Source: Methanomassiliicoccus sp. (lineage in GTDB: Archaea > Thermoplasmatota > Thermoplasmata > Methanomassiliicoccales > JACIVX01). Taken from it: a stretch of DNA of 10,016 nt. How positions within the stretch are numbered: the stretch's first letter is position 1; every line of letters begins with the position of its first letter. The notes under the pieces were generated by a model. That model had not been told where the DNA came from. It did not search any database and saw nothing but the letters and a program-made list of their open reading frames with translations. The DNA lies in the NCBI GenBank assembly GCA_020725985.1, contig DYTM01000034.1, forward strand, positions 1 to 10,016, read 5' to 3'. The position numbers and the translations under genes were made by a program. Positions 1 to 7,036 of the stretch are shown here, piece after piece.

Positions 1-2
1 AG

Positions 3-674
3 CTAGCTGTATCTACCGCAGCTGTAGCAGAACCAGGCATCGTAGTCGGGGAGATATGTGAGCACCTGGCCGCAGCTGGGGCAGCGCTTCGCCACATCGA
101 TCTTCATCGCGGCGCTCCTCGACTCGACCGGGCGCAGCTGCTTCCGGCTCATGTCCACCCACTGAACGGCCACGCCCGAGGCGACGATGGCGACAAACAC
201 GATGATGATGTAAGCCGCCGGCACATCGAGAAGGTCGAGGCCCCATATGACCATCGCCGCGCCGACCAGCGCGGTGAAGAGGATGACGATCCTGTCGTAG
301 GCGAGGAATACTATGACGAAGACGGCGCCAGCGAGGATGAGGGCGATGATCGGTCCCGTCCCGAGGGCGTTCGCCAGGAAGAACACCGCGGCAGCCGACA
401 CAAGGGCCACCGCGGTCGCGACGAGGTAGAAGAACACGAAGGCGAGGAAGAGCGCTCCCAGAATCCCTAGTATGTACCCTGCAAGAGTCCCACTGAACAG
501 CACGCCGATCGTGTAGCCGATGATGAACCCGAGGAAGGCGCCGATAATCGCCAGAATGGCTTCGTACACCCTGTGTCCGAAGTATGCCAGCACCGCTCCG
601 AAGACCATCAGGAGGGCGACTGCTATCAGCCTCACCTCTGCGGGCGCCATCAGCAGTGGTTCCATCTGCAACAT
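3..674 (-). CDS. DUF4203-like seven-helix membrane protein with C-terminal zinc ribbon
   Basis: Integral membrane protein of unknown function. Numbered from the ATG at 672-674 (223 residues), about seven hydrophobic segments follow one another from residue 15 to 172, rich in Ala, Gly, Ile, Val and Phe, with short polar turns and no signal peptide. The glycine-rich helix pattern resembles DUF4203/TMEM198-like proteins. A basic linker leads to a C-terminal zinc ribbon: CPSC (198-201) and CYSC (216-219), four cysteines likely to bind one zinc on the cytoplasmic side. Start choice: an in-frame TTG lies three codons upstream (683) and another ATG three codons downstream (665). I chose 674 because an AT-rich box on the minus strand at 697-702 lies about 25 bases before it, the leaderless spacing. 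The gene is complete, with its TAG stop at 3-5. It is divergent from the helicase gene. Family assignment is from pattern recognition; transport or sensing is only a guess. Confidence 0.8.
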   Translation of the reverse strand: MLQMEPLLMAPAEVRLIAVALLMVFGAVLAYFGHRVYEAILAIIGAFLGFIIGYTIGVLFSGTLAGYILGILGALFLAFVFFYLVATAVALVSAAAVFFLANALGTGPIIALILAGAVFVIVFLAYDRIVILFTALVGAAMVIWGLDLLDVPAAYIIIVFVAIVASGVAVQWVDMSRKQLRPVESRSAAMKIDVAKRCPSCGQVLTYLPDYDAWFCYSCGRYS

Positions 675-696
675 TTCCCCCAAGCGGACTAGGACG

Positions 697-702
697 AATA
701 TG
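697..702 (-). promoter_or_regulatory. Weak TATA-like box for the membrane-protein gene
   Basis: On the minus strand the sequence CATATT is centred about 25 bases before the ATG at 674, which suits an archaeal leaderless transcript. The match to a TATA consensus is weak, and no clear BRE is visible. Confidence 0.3.
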
Positions 703-782
703 AGGTTACCTGATTCTTCAACCTTTCTGTGGGAATCAGTCTGGACCGCTCAATCCCCCGCCGGCCATCTCCTCGACAGATT

Positions 783-790
783 GATATACT
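783..790 (+). promoter_or_regulatory. TATA-like box for the lhr gene
   Basis: GATATACT is centred near 786. Counting about 26 bases downstream gives a transcription start near 812, ten bases before the ATG at 822. This box is the main reason for preferring that ATG over the upstream in-frame GTG at 729, which would lie upstream of the promoter. Confidence 0.45.
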
Positions 791-821
791 CCCAGTCAAT
801 CGTTCCAGGTTGCTGCTGGAC

Positions 822-3563
822 ATGGTATTCGAGCTTCTCGACGAAAGGATACGGAAGGTCCTGCGGGCCAAGAGCATCCGGGAGCCCACCGGGCCTCAGA
901 GGGAGGCCATCCCTCACATACTGGGAGGAGAGAATCTGCTGCTTGTCGCTCCCACCGGCATCGGCAAGACCGAGGCGGCGATGCTCCCGATCTTCCACAT
1001 GCTCCTCCGCGCGGAGGGCAAGGGGATCAAGTGCCTCTACATCACGCCCCTCCGAGCGCTGAACAGGGACATGCTCCGGAGGCTGGAGGAGTTCGGAAAC
1101 TCGTTCGGGGTGAGCGTGGCGGTGAGGCACGGGGACACGCCCCAAAGCGAGCGGAGCAGGCAGTCGAGAACAGCTCCGGACATTCTTATCACAACGCCTG
1201 AGACACTCCAGGTCCTCTTCACTGGGAAGCGCCTGAGAGAGCATCTGGCCAACGTCAGATGGGTGGTGGTGGACGAGATCCATGAGCTCGCGGGGGACGA
1301 GAGGGGGGCTCAGCTCGCGATCGGCCTGGAGCGCCTTTCCGTCCTTGCCGGGGAGTTCCAGAGAGTAGGGCTGTCGGCCACCGTGGGAACGGTCCAGGAG
1401 GTCGCGAACTTCCTTGCGGGCGTCGGAAGAGAAGTGAAGGTCATCCACGCGAACGTGATCAAGGAGATGGAAATCACAGTCCAAGGGCCAGGCGTATCCG
1501 AGGAGGACAAGGATCTCGCTGGAACGTTGCAGAGCGACCCCCAGCTCATCGCCTGCATGAGGAGGGGGAAGGAGTTGATCGCCTCCCATCGTTCCACCCT
1601 CTTCTTCGTCAACACCCGGGACACCGCCGAAGCTTTGGCGGCCAGGTACCACGTATGGGACGAGGGGTTTCCGATAGGCGTCCATCACGGCTCGCTCTCG
1701 AAGGAGATCAGGGTGGAGATGGAGGACGCGTTCAAGAAGGAGGAGCTCAAGGGACTGATCTGCACCTCTTCCCTCGAGCTCGGCATAGACATCGGCTCGG
1801 TGGACTTCACAATCCAGTACAACTCGCCCAGGCAGGTGACCAGGCTCGTCCAGAGGATGGGGAGGGCGGGGCACAGCGTCGGAGAGAAGTCAAAAGGGGC
1901 GATCGTCGCCTCTACCCCGGACGAGATCGCCGAGAGCCTCGTGATAACCAGGAGGGCGCTGAGCGGCGAGCTCGAGGAATCGCTCGTGAGGGAGAGGCCC
2001 CTCACTGTCCTCGCGAACCAGCTCGTGGCTATGGCGATGAGCTCCGAGGTGAGGATCGAGGACGCGCACGCGATCGCCGCCCGCTCCTATCCGTTCCGCA
2101 ACCTCTCGAGGAAGGAGTTCGATGCGGTCCTGGAGCAGCTTGGGAAGATCGGTCTGCTCTTCGTCGGGCAGGATGCGTTCCGACGGTCGAGCAGGGGGAT
2201 GAGGTACTTCTACGACAACCTGTCGATGATCCCGGACGAGAGAACCTACCGAATAAGGGACAGCGGGAGCAGGGGGGTCGTCGGGTCGCTTGACGAGAGC
2301 TTCGTCGTGTCGTTTGCCGAGCCGTACGCCACATTCATCACCCGCGGCAGAACCTGGAGAATCGTGGAGGTGAGGGAGGACGAGCTTCTCGTGGAACAAG
2401 TAAGGGAGATAGGATCGATCCCGTCGTGGGTGGGGGAGGAGATCCCCGTTCCGTTCGAAGTGGCGCAGGAGGTCGGGCGGCTGAGAAGGCTCAAGGACCT
2501 CCGGCGCTACCCCGGCGAGGAGGATGCGGGCTCGAGGCTGAACGAGTACCTGGTAAAGCAGGAAAGCCGGCATCCGATGCCTTCGGACGAGCTGGTGACG
2601 CTCGACGTCGGAAAGAGAATGGCCGTTCTCAACGCTTGCTTCGGGACGCGGGTGAACGAGACCATATCGAGAATGCTCTCGGTCCTGCTCAGCGCCAGGC
2701 TGGGGGAGAGCGTCTCGGTGCACACCGACCCCTACAGAATCGTCATCGAGCTTCCGAGGAACATTCCGCCCTCGATGATCATCGACACCCTCAGATCGAT
2801 AAGGTCGGAGGGCGCGCAGAGCCTGGTGAGGCTCGTCATGAAGACCTCCTCCTACCTGCGATGGCGGTTCATCTACGTCGCGAAGAAGTTCGGCGTGGTC
2901 GAGAAGGGAGCGGACTACCGCTCGGTCAACTTCAGCCGCCTGGTTGAGATCTTCGAGAACTCGCCGCTGTTCGAGGAGGCGATCGCGATGGTGCTCTGGG
3001 AGGACCTCGACCTCGAAAGGACGACCGCGGTGCTGAGGAGGATTGAGAACGGAGAGATCCGATTCGAGGTCGGTTCTCTCTCTCCGATCGGCAGGGCCGG
3101 GCTCGAGCACTCGAGAGAGATGATCATGCCCCAGCGCGCGGACCACTCGATCCTCGTCGCACTGAGGAACCGCCTCGAGGACGAGACGATCCACCTCACC
3201 TGCCTCAACTGCTCGAACCAGTGGAGGACGAAGCCGCGGGACGCCCCGAAGCGGATCGCGTGCCCCAGGTGCGGGGGGGTGATGATCGCAGCCCTTTTCC
3301 CATTCAACAAGGAGAATGTCAAGCTGCTGAGGAAGAAGAACCCGACGGAGGAGGAGGGGAAGGAGATCCAGAGGATATACAAGAATGCGAACCTGGTGAG
3401 GGAGCACGGGAAGAAGGCCCTCCTCGCCCTCTCCGGAAGAGGGGTCGGTCCTGACACGGCGGCGAGGGTTCTTTCCGGATTCTACGAGAACGAGGACGAG
3501 TTCCTGAGGGACATATTGAGCGCGGAGATGAACTACGCCCGGACAAAGAGGTTCTGGGACTAG
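822..3563 (+). CDS. lhr: Lhr-family ATP-dependent helicase (superfamily 2)
   Basis: Large archaeal SF2 helicase acting on DNA or RNA:DNA hybrids, with family roles in repair, replication-fork or RNA processing. Numbered from the ATG at 822 (913 residues): Q-like motif GPQREAI near 24-30; Walker A APTGIGKT (43-50); motif Ia ITPLRAL (74-80); Walker B DEIH (151-154); motif III SAT (185-187); motif VI QRMGRAGH (344-351) closing the second RecA domain. Then come the winged-helix and Lhr-core regions, a zinc knuckle (Cys794, Cys797, Cys814, Cys817) and a helix-hairpin-helix-like GRGVGPDTAARVL (872-884) near the C-terminus. Length fits archaeal Lhr proteins of about 850-950 residues. The frame stays open to a GTG at 729, but conserved sequence begins after 822 and the TATA-like box lies between them. 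No strong ribosome site is visible, which fits a very short leader. The TAG stop shares a CTAG with the stop of the convergent gene. The family call is firm; the aLhr1/aLhr2 subgroup is not decided here. Confidence 0.95.
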   Translation: MVFELLDERIRKVLRAKSIREPTGPQREAIPHILGGENLLLVAPTGIGKTEAAMLPIFHMLLRAEGKGIKCLYITPLRALNRDMLRRLEEFGNSFGVSVAVRHGDTPQSERSRQSRTAPDILITTPETLQVLFTGKRLREHLANVRWVVVDEIHELAGDERGAQLAIGLERLSVLAGEFQRVGLSATVGTVQEVANFLAGVGREVKVIHANVIKEMEITVQGPGVSEEDKDLAGTLQSDPQLIACMRRGKELIASHRSTLFFVNTRDTAEALAARYHVWDEGFPIGVHHGSLSKEIRVEMEDAFKKEELKGLICTSSLELGIDIGSVDFTIQYNSPRQVTRLVQRMGRAGHSVGEKSKGAIVASTPDEIAESLVITRRALSGELEESLVRERPLTVLANQLVAMAMSSEVRIEDAHAIAARSYPFRNLSRKEFDAVLEQLGKIGLLFVGQDAFRRSSRGMRYFYDNLSMIPDERTYRIRDSGSRGVVGSLDESFVVSFAEPYATFITRGRTWRIVEVREDELLVEQVREIGSIPSWVGEEIPVPFEVAQEVGRLRRLKDLRRYPGEEDAGSRLNEYLVKQESRHPMPSDELVTLDVGKRMAVLNACFGTRVNETISRMLSVLLSARLGESVSVHTDPYRIVIELPRNIPPSMIIDTLRSIRSEGAQSLVRLVMKTSSYLRWRFIYVAKKFGVVEKGADYRSVNFSRLVEIFENSPLFEEAIAMVLWEDLDLERTTAVLRRIENGEIRFEVGSLSPIGRAGLEHSREMIMPQRADHSILVALRNRLEDETIHLTCLNCSNQWRTKPRDAPKRIACPRCGGVMIAALFPFNKENVKLLRKKNPTEEEGKEIQRIYKNANLVREHGKKALLALSGRGVGPDTAARVLSGFYENEDEFLRDILSAEMNYARTKRFWD

Positions 3564-4225
3564 GCAGAACGAACAGGATTCGTTGTCTTTCCGACCCCCT
3601 CGATCCTCGCCTCCACAGTATCCCCTGGAACCATAGGCCCGACGCCCTCCGGTGTCCCGGTGGCGATGATGTCCCCCTCCTCGAGCGTCATCCATCTCGA
3701 GATGTACGCGATTATCTCCTCGGGAGCGAAAATCATCTCCGAGGTGTTGCCTGACTGCCTCCGCGCCCCGTTCACCGACAGCTCGATGCCGAGATCGTGA
3801 ATGTCGGGAACCTCCCCAATCGGGACGGGGAAGGAAATGGGGGAGAAGGTATCGATGCCCTTGCTCAGGGTCCAGGGCATCCCGGATCTCTTCGCCTCCG
3901 ACTGCATGTCCCTCGCGGTGACATCGTTGAACACCGCAACCCACCCCACGTGCTCCAAGGATCTTGAGACCTCGATCCGCCTTCCTCCCTTCGCGATCAT
4001 AAGGGCCAGTTCCACCTCGTGATCCACCCGGCCGATCCCTTCGGGAATGACAATCGTCTCGCCGTCTCCGATCATCGAGCTCGGGGGCTTCAGGAACAGA
4101 ACTGGCTCCGAGGGTTCGTTGGCCTTCATCTCGGCAATGTGTCCCCTATAGTTTCTGCCGATGCACACGATCTTGCGACAGGGAGGGACATGCCTCCCTT
4201 CGCCCGGGAAAGCCTCATAGGTCAT
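3560..4225 (-). CDS. Fumarylacetoacetate hydrolase (FAH) family protein
   Basis: FAH-fold enzyme of 221 residues, the size of the FAHD1/HpaG branch, which hydrolyses acylpyruvates, decarboxylates oxaloacetate, or isomerises/decarboxylates aromatic ring-cleavage products. Visible residues: the lid motif GRNYRGHIAEM with His29 and Glu32 where FAHD1 has its catalytic His-Glu pair; metal ligands Glu70 and Glu72 (HEVEL) and Asp101 (FNDVTARDMQ); Lys122 after PWTLSKG; and the C-terminal TGTPEGVGPM turn. All key residues are present, so it should be active with Mg or Mn. The substrate cannot be read from sequence, and no aromatic-degradation genes lie nearby. The ATG (4223-4225) lies inside the end of the upstream 78-residue gene (11-base overlap) and has no clear ribosome site, so translation is probably coupled to that gene. 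The TAG stop (3560-3562) overlaps the helicase stop on the other strand. Confidence 0.93.
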   Translation of the reverse strand: MTYEAFPGEGRHVPPCRKIVCIGRNYRGHIAEMKANEPSEPVLFLKPPSSMIGDGETIVIPEGIGRVDHEVELALMIAKGGRRIEVSRSLEHVGWVAVFNDVTARDMQSEAKRSGMPWTLSKGIDTFSPISFPVPIGEVPDIHDLGIELSVNGARRQSGNTSEMIFAPEEIIAYISRWMTLEEGDIIATGTPEGVGPMVPGDTVEARIEGVGKTTNPVRSA

Positions 4226-4451
4226 TGCCGACAGTCTCGAGCTTGAAAAGCACTCCCATCCCCTTCAACGTAGCGTGCACCTTGTCGGCGAGGAAGATCG
4301 CATCGTCGACGGTCGCGGCGCTCGGCCACTTGTACATGCAGTCGTAGCTGCCTGTGGTGGGCTCGAACCCGAGATTGTGGAGCGCATTGAGTACCTCGGA
4401 GGGGCGCGCTCCCTCGGTGCTGAATGTCACCGTCAGGAACGTGATCATCAT
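4215..4451 (-). CDS. Conserved-looking 78-residue protein of unknown function
   Basis: I do not recognise this family. The protein has a plausible compact alpha/beta order: strand (residues 2-11, MITFLTVTFS), helix (16-28), strand (33-43), helix (48-63), strand (67-74), which could be a ferredoxin-like fold. It has no signal peptide, membrane segment or cysteine cluster (only one Cys). Evidence that it is a real gene: an AT-rich box on the minus strand at 4471-4478 lies about 24 bases before the first ATG, as for a leaderless mRNA; amino-acid use is normal; and the end overlaps the FAH gene start by 11 bases in the tight way of co-translated genes. Two adjacent ATG codons (4449-4451 and 4446-4448) could both serve as start. 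The likely two-gene operon suggests a link to the FAH enzyme, such as a subunit or regulator; that is inference. Confidence 0.72.
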   Translation of the reverse strand: MMITFLTVTFSTEGARPSEVLNALHNLGFEPTTGSYDCMYKWPSAATVDDAIFLADKVHATLKGMGVLFKLETVGNDL

Positions 4452-4470
4452 GCCTAAATCGGCCCTGACC

Positions 4471-4478
4471 TTCTTAAT
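4471..4478 (-). promoter_or_regulatory. TATA-like box for the 78-residue gene / FAH operon
   Basis: ATTAAGAA on the minus strand is centred about 24 bases before the ATG at 4451. This suggests a leaderless transcript that would carry the small gene and the overlapping FAH gene. No Shine-Dalgarno sequence precedes the ATG, which agrees. Confidence 0.4.
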
Positions 4479-4567
4479 CCCTGCGCGTCGGATGAGGAAC
4501 CGCCATCAGAAATCTTGAAACGCCTTTGGATGGGGGGGGGCATGAGTAGCGGCTCCGCGGATTGTTC

Positions 4568-5179
4568 TCAATCCGTCCCGATTCGCTTCTCTTTGAACCC
4601 CCTAGCGATGATGTATATCTCGGAGCTGGTGGACCTGGATGCCTTCGGGTGGTGAAGCTTCACCTCGCCGAACTCCGCCCTCACCCTCTCCAGGAACTCG
4701 TTCAGAAGGTCCCCTTGGAAGATCTTCATGACCATGATCCCGCCAGGCTTGAGTACCTTCCTGGCGAACACGAGTCCGTGCTCGCAGAGCGACCTGGCAT
4801 GGTCCATCGAGTAGCTCCCGCTGATGTTGGGGGACATGTCCGAGAGGACGACGTCCGCCCTTCCTCCGATTTCTCCGAGGAGTCTGTCCACGACCTCCTG
4901 GGACCTGATGTCGCCTCGGATCGTGACGACGCCCTCGATCGACTCGATCGGTTGGAGATCGACCCCGACCACCTTCCCCCTCCCCACTGCCTCCTTCGCT
5001 ACCTGGAGCCACCCGCCCGGCGCGGCTCCGAGATCGACGACCGAGGCGCCGGGCCTGAAGACCCTGAACCTTGCATCGATCTGCTTCAGCTTGAAGGCCG
5101 CCCTGCTCCGGTAGTCCTGCTCCTTCGCCTTCTTGTAGTAGTAGTCCCTCCGCCGCTCGGAGAGCCAGCGCTTCGACAT
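4568..5179 (-). CDS. rlmE: RlmE/FtsJ-type 23S rRNA 2'-O-methyltransferase
   Basis: SAM-dependent RNA ribose 2'-O-methyltransferase. Bacterial RlmE methylates a uridine in the peptidyl-transferase region of 23S rRNA, and the archaeal orthologue is assumed to act on large-subunit rRNA. The 203-residue length matches the family. The SAM-binding motif I DLGAAPGGW is at 49-57, an acidic end of strand 2 at Asp74, and the K-D-K-E catalytic tetrad is complete: Lys30 (SRAAFK), Asp114 (LSDMSPN), Lys152 (MVMKIFQG) and Glu187 (SSEIY). The N-terminus is basic and Tyr-rich (RRRDYYYKK), typical of RNA contact. The ATG at 5177-5179 is preceded by GGTGA with a 3-base gap, and by a TATA-like box near 5208. Its stop is followed by a 116-base gap before the next minus-strand gene, which has its own promoter. 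It is divergent from purM. Confidence 0.95.
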   Translation of the reverse strand: MSKRWLSERRRDYYYKKAKEQDYRSRAAFKLKQIDARFRVFRPGASVVDLGAAPGGWLQVAKEAVGRGKVVGVDLQPIESIEGVVTIRGDIRSQEVVDRLLGEIGGRADVVLSDMSPNISGSYSMDHARSLCEHGLVFARKVLKPGGIMVMKIFQGDLLNEFLERVRAEFGEVKLHHPKASRSTSSEIYIIARGFKEKRIGTD

Positions 5180-5204
5180 CCGTCACCAATCTCGGCTGCT
5201 CGCA

Positions 5205-5212
5205 GATAAATC
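5205..5212 (-). promoter_or_regulatory. TATA box for rlmE
   Basis: GATTTATC on the minus strand, with an A-rich stretch just upstream (AAAA) that could be a BRE. Its centre lies about 29 bases before the ATG at 5179, giving a leader of only a few bases. Confidence 0.5.
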
Positions 5213-5231
5213 TTTTGACAGTCCGGAGGGA

Positions 5232-5240
5232 AGAGTATTT
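5232..5240 (+). promoter_or_regulatory. TATA-like box for purM
   Basis: AGAGTATTT on the plus strand predicts a start near 5263. That gives a leader of about 11 bases containing the GGAG ribosome site at 5265-5268. The match to a TATA consensus is modest. Confidence 0.35.
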
Positions 5241-5273
5241 CACATCCCGGGCGGATTACCGACCGGAGTCAGG

Positions 5274-6299
5274 ATGAAGAAGGAAGGGATGACCTACGCC
5301 CGTGCCGGGGTGGACATAGGGAAGAAGTCAAAGGCGATCGAGTCGCTCGTGAACAAGCTCAATTACAAACGAGACGGCCGATTCAGAATGCTCGACATCA
5401 AGGGGCAGTTCGCCGGGCTCGTTGATTTCGGCGATTTGGCTTTGACGCTGTGCACCGACGGCGTCGGGACCAAGCTCCTCGTCGCGGAGGCGATGGGGCG
5501 GTGGGACACAGTCGGAATCGACTGCATCGCCATGAACGTCAACGATACCATCTGCGTCGGCGCGGAGCCGGTCGCCTTTGTCGATTACATCGCGATCGAT
5601 CGGCCGGATGACAAGATCGCAGAGCAGATCGGAATGGGATTGGGGAAGGGAGCGGAGATGGCGAACGTCGATATCGTTGGCGGGGAGGTGGCGGTCCTGC
5701 CGGAGATAGTCAAAGGAGTGGATCTGTCTGGAACCTGCCTCGGTGTCGTCAGGAAGGAGGACATCGTTGACGGCTCTGAGATCGAGATCGGGGATTCGAT
5801 CGTAGGCCTGCCCTCTTCAGGGGTGCATTCGAACGGGCTCACTCTGGCGAGGAAGATACTGGAGAGAAACGAGATATCGTACGACGAAACTCTTCGGAAC
5901 CTCGGGAAGAACGTGGGAGACGAGCTGCTCACCCCCACGAGAATCTATGTCCGGGACGTGCTCCGCGTCTTGAAGAGCCACAAGGTCACCGGTATGGTGA
6001 ACGTGACCGGCGGAGGACTGAGGAACTTCGTCAGGCTCAAGAAGGGCGTACTCTTTGAGATCTCGGACCCATTGCCGCCCCAGCCCATATTCGATATTCT
6101 GGCAGACCTGGGAGACGTCGACCCGAAGGAGATGTACCAGACGTTCAACATGGGGATGGGGTTCGCCATTGTCTGCAGGGAGGCCGCGGCGGACGACGTC
6201 GTCCGAATCCTCGGGGGAGGAGCTCGCATCGTCGGAAGCGTCATCAGAGGGGACGGCGCCGGGTCAAAGACGATCGGAGTCAGATACGGAAGCTACTGA
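5274..6299 (+). CDS. purM: Phosphoribosylformylglycinamidine cyclo-ligase (AIR synthetase)
   Basis: Catalyses the ATP-dependent ring closure of FGAM to aminoimidazole ribotide (AIR), the fifth step of de novo purine synthesis, in the cytoplasm (EC 6.3.3.1). The 341-residue protein has the PurM hallmarks: N-terminal YARAGVDI; ATP-binding loop DGVGTKLLVA (62-71) followed by GIDCIAMNVND; GAEPVAFVDYIA; the domain-linking PSSGVHSNGLTLARKIL; and VTGGGLRNFVRL (244-255), which is the archaeal form of the bacterial ITGGGL region. The ATG at 5274 has GGAG five bases upstream. An ATG at 5289 (MTYARAG) would give 336 residues and matches where many homologues begin, so it is a fair alternative. No other purine genes are in the window; it stands as a single transcription unit between divergent rlmE and a convergent minus-strand cluster. 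Confidence 0.96.
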   Translation: MKKEGMTYARAGVDIGKKSKAIESLVNKLNYKRDGRFRMLDIKGQFAGLVDFGDLALTLCTDGVGTKLLVAEAMGRWDTVGIDCIAMNVNDTICVGAEPVAFVDYIAIDRPDDKIAEQIGMGLGKGAEMANVDIVGGEVAVLPEIVKGVDLSGTCLGVVRKEDIVDGSEIEIGDSIVGLPSSGVHSNGLTLARKILERNEISYDETLRNLGKNVGDELLTPTRIYVRDVLRVLKSHKVTGMVNVTGGGLRNFVRLKKGVLFEISDPLPPQPIFDILADLGDVDPKEMYQTFNMGMGFAIVCREAAADDVVRILGGGARIVGSVIRGDGAGSKTIGVRYGSY

Positions 6300-6402
6300 T
6301 CTGCCGAGCCACTTGCCACGATTGTCATAGGACGAGCATGAGGCAGCGGGCCTCCGACAGTTTCCGAGTTCTGCAAGCGAACTGATACGAAGGCGATCTG
6401 CT

Positions 6403-6966
6403 TCAGCGACCGCGCGCCTCGGACTCTTTGATCCCATGGGCGAGGACCGCCACGACGGCGCCTAGCGCGGTGCAGGTCTCGAGGGAGTAGCCTCCGAAGG
6501 TGATGTCGAGATGATTCGGAATGATGGAGACTATCTCTTTCGGAGTGCCCTTCGGGCCGGTACCGAACACGAGGCAGACGCTCTTCCCTCCGAGCAGCAT
6601 CCTGCATATCTCGTCAACGCTCCTCTTCTTCTTGTCATCGGGAGCGCAGGTGGTGAGAACGACCTCCCCCAGCTGTGGAGGGAAGCCCCGATCCACATAG
6701 GCGAAGGTCTGGAACCGGCCCTTTGCCGCGAGCTCCTTCAGGTAGCTGCCGTCCTCGCCTATTGAGGTAGTAGTGGCGATCCAGTCCGCGATCTCCTGCG
6801 GCGTCGAAAGGTCCTTCGGAAAGGGGAATCCGAATGTGGCCAGATTGCCGTCGAAGGCGAGGGCGAGGGGACCCGCTCTTGCCAAGATCCGGCGATGGGC
6901 TTCTCTGAAGGTATTCGGGTCGTAGGAGTTCCACAGTGCGATCGTCGCGCGTCCTAGCCTTCGCAT
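6403..6966 (-). CDS. DUF531 family protein, probable SPOUT-fold RNA methyltransferase
   Basis: Archaeal protein of 187 residues that I assign to DUF531 from the N-terminal ALWNSYDPNTFREAHRRI and the run ARAGPLALAFDGNLATFGFPFP, which recall that family. The function is not established to my knowledge. The last third looks like a SPOUT trefoil knot: a strand ending in LVFGTGPKG (132-140), an IIPNHLDITF strand (148-157), then GGYSLETCTALGAVVAVL (158-175), matching the usual glycine-rich SAM loop and the S-L-E/N helix. If so, it would methylate tRNA or rRNA; that is inference. The ATG (6964-6966) has GAAGGAA nine bases upstream. It lies 70 bases downstream of the deoxyhypusine synthase homologue on the same strand with no clear promoter between them, so it may be co-transcribed. 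It converges on purM across about 103 bases. Confidence 0.85.
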   Translation of the reverse strand: MRRLGRATIALWNSYDPNTFREAHRRILARAGPLALAFDGNLATFGFPFPKDLSTPQEIADWIATTTSIGEDGSYLKELAAKGRFQTFAYVDRGFPPQLGEVVLTTCAPDDKKKRSVDEICRMLLGGKSVCLVFGTGPKGTPKEIVSIIPNHLDITFGGYSLETCTALGAVVAVLAHGIKESEARGR

Positions 6967-7036
6967 ATCGATCCATTCCTTCGCGAATTGATGATGTTTC
7001 CAAGGCGGAAGGGTGAAGATCCTCTGGATGGGTGCT

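Noticed and set aside
729..821. N-terminal extension of the helicase from a GTG at 729
   Set aside because: The TATA-like box at 783-790 lies inside it, its sequence is not helicase-like, and the ATG at 822 suits the promoter.
1890..3944. A 684-codon open frame on the minus strand opposite the helicase and the FAH gene
   Set aside because: It lies antisense to two clearly conserved genes and its product is rich in Arg, His, Asp and Pro with no recognisable domain, the usual shadow of a GC-rich coding strand.
4559..4574. Short inverted repeat GGATT/AATCC at the end of rlmE
   Set aside because: It overlaps the coding end, has a stem of five bases, and is expected by chance.
6340..6354. Hairpin GAGGC-AGCGG-GCCTC between purM and DUF531 as a bidirectional terminator
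   Set aside because: Only a 5-base stem, no T-run follows on either strand, and archaeal termination does not need a hairpin.
6320..6390. Possible C/D-box guide RNA (ATGAGG ... CTGA)
   Set aside because: The C box does not match RTGATGA and no second C'/D' pair is visible.
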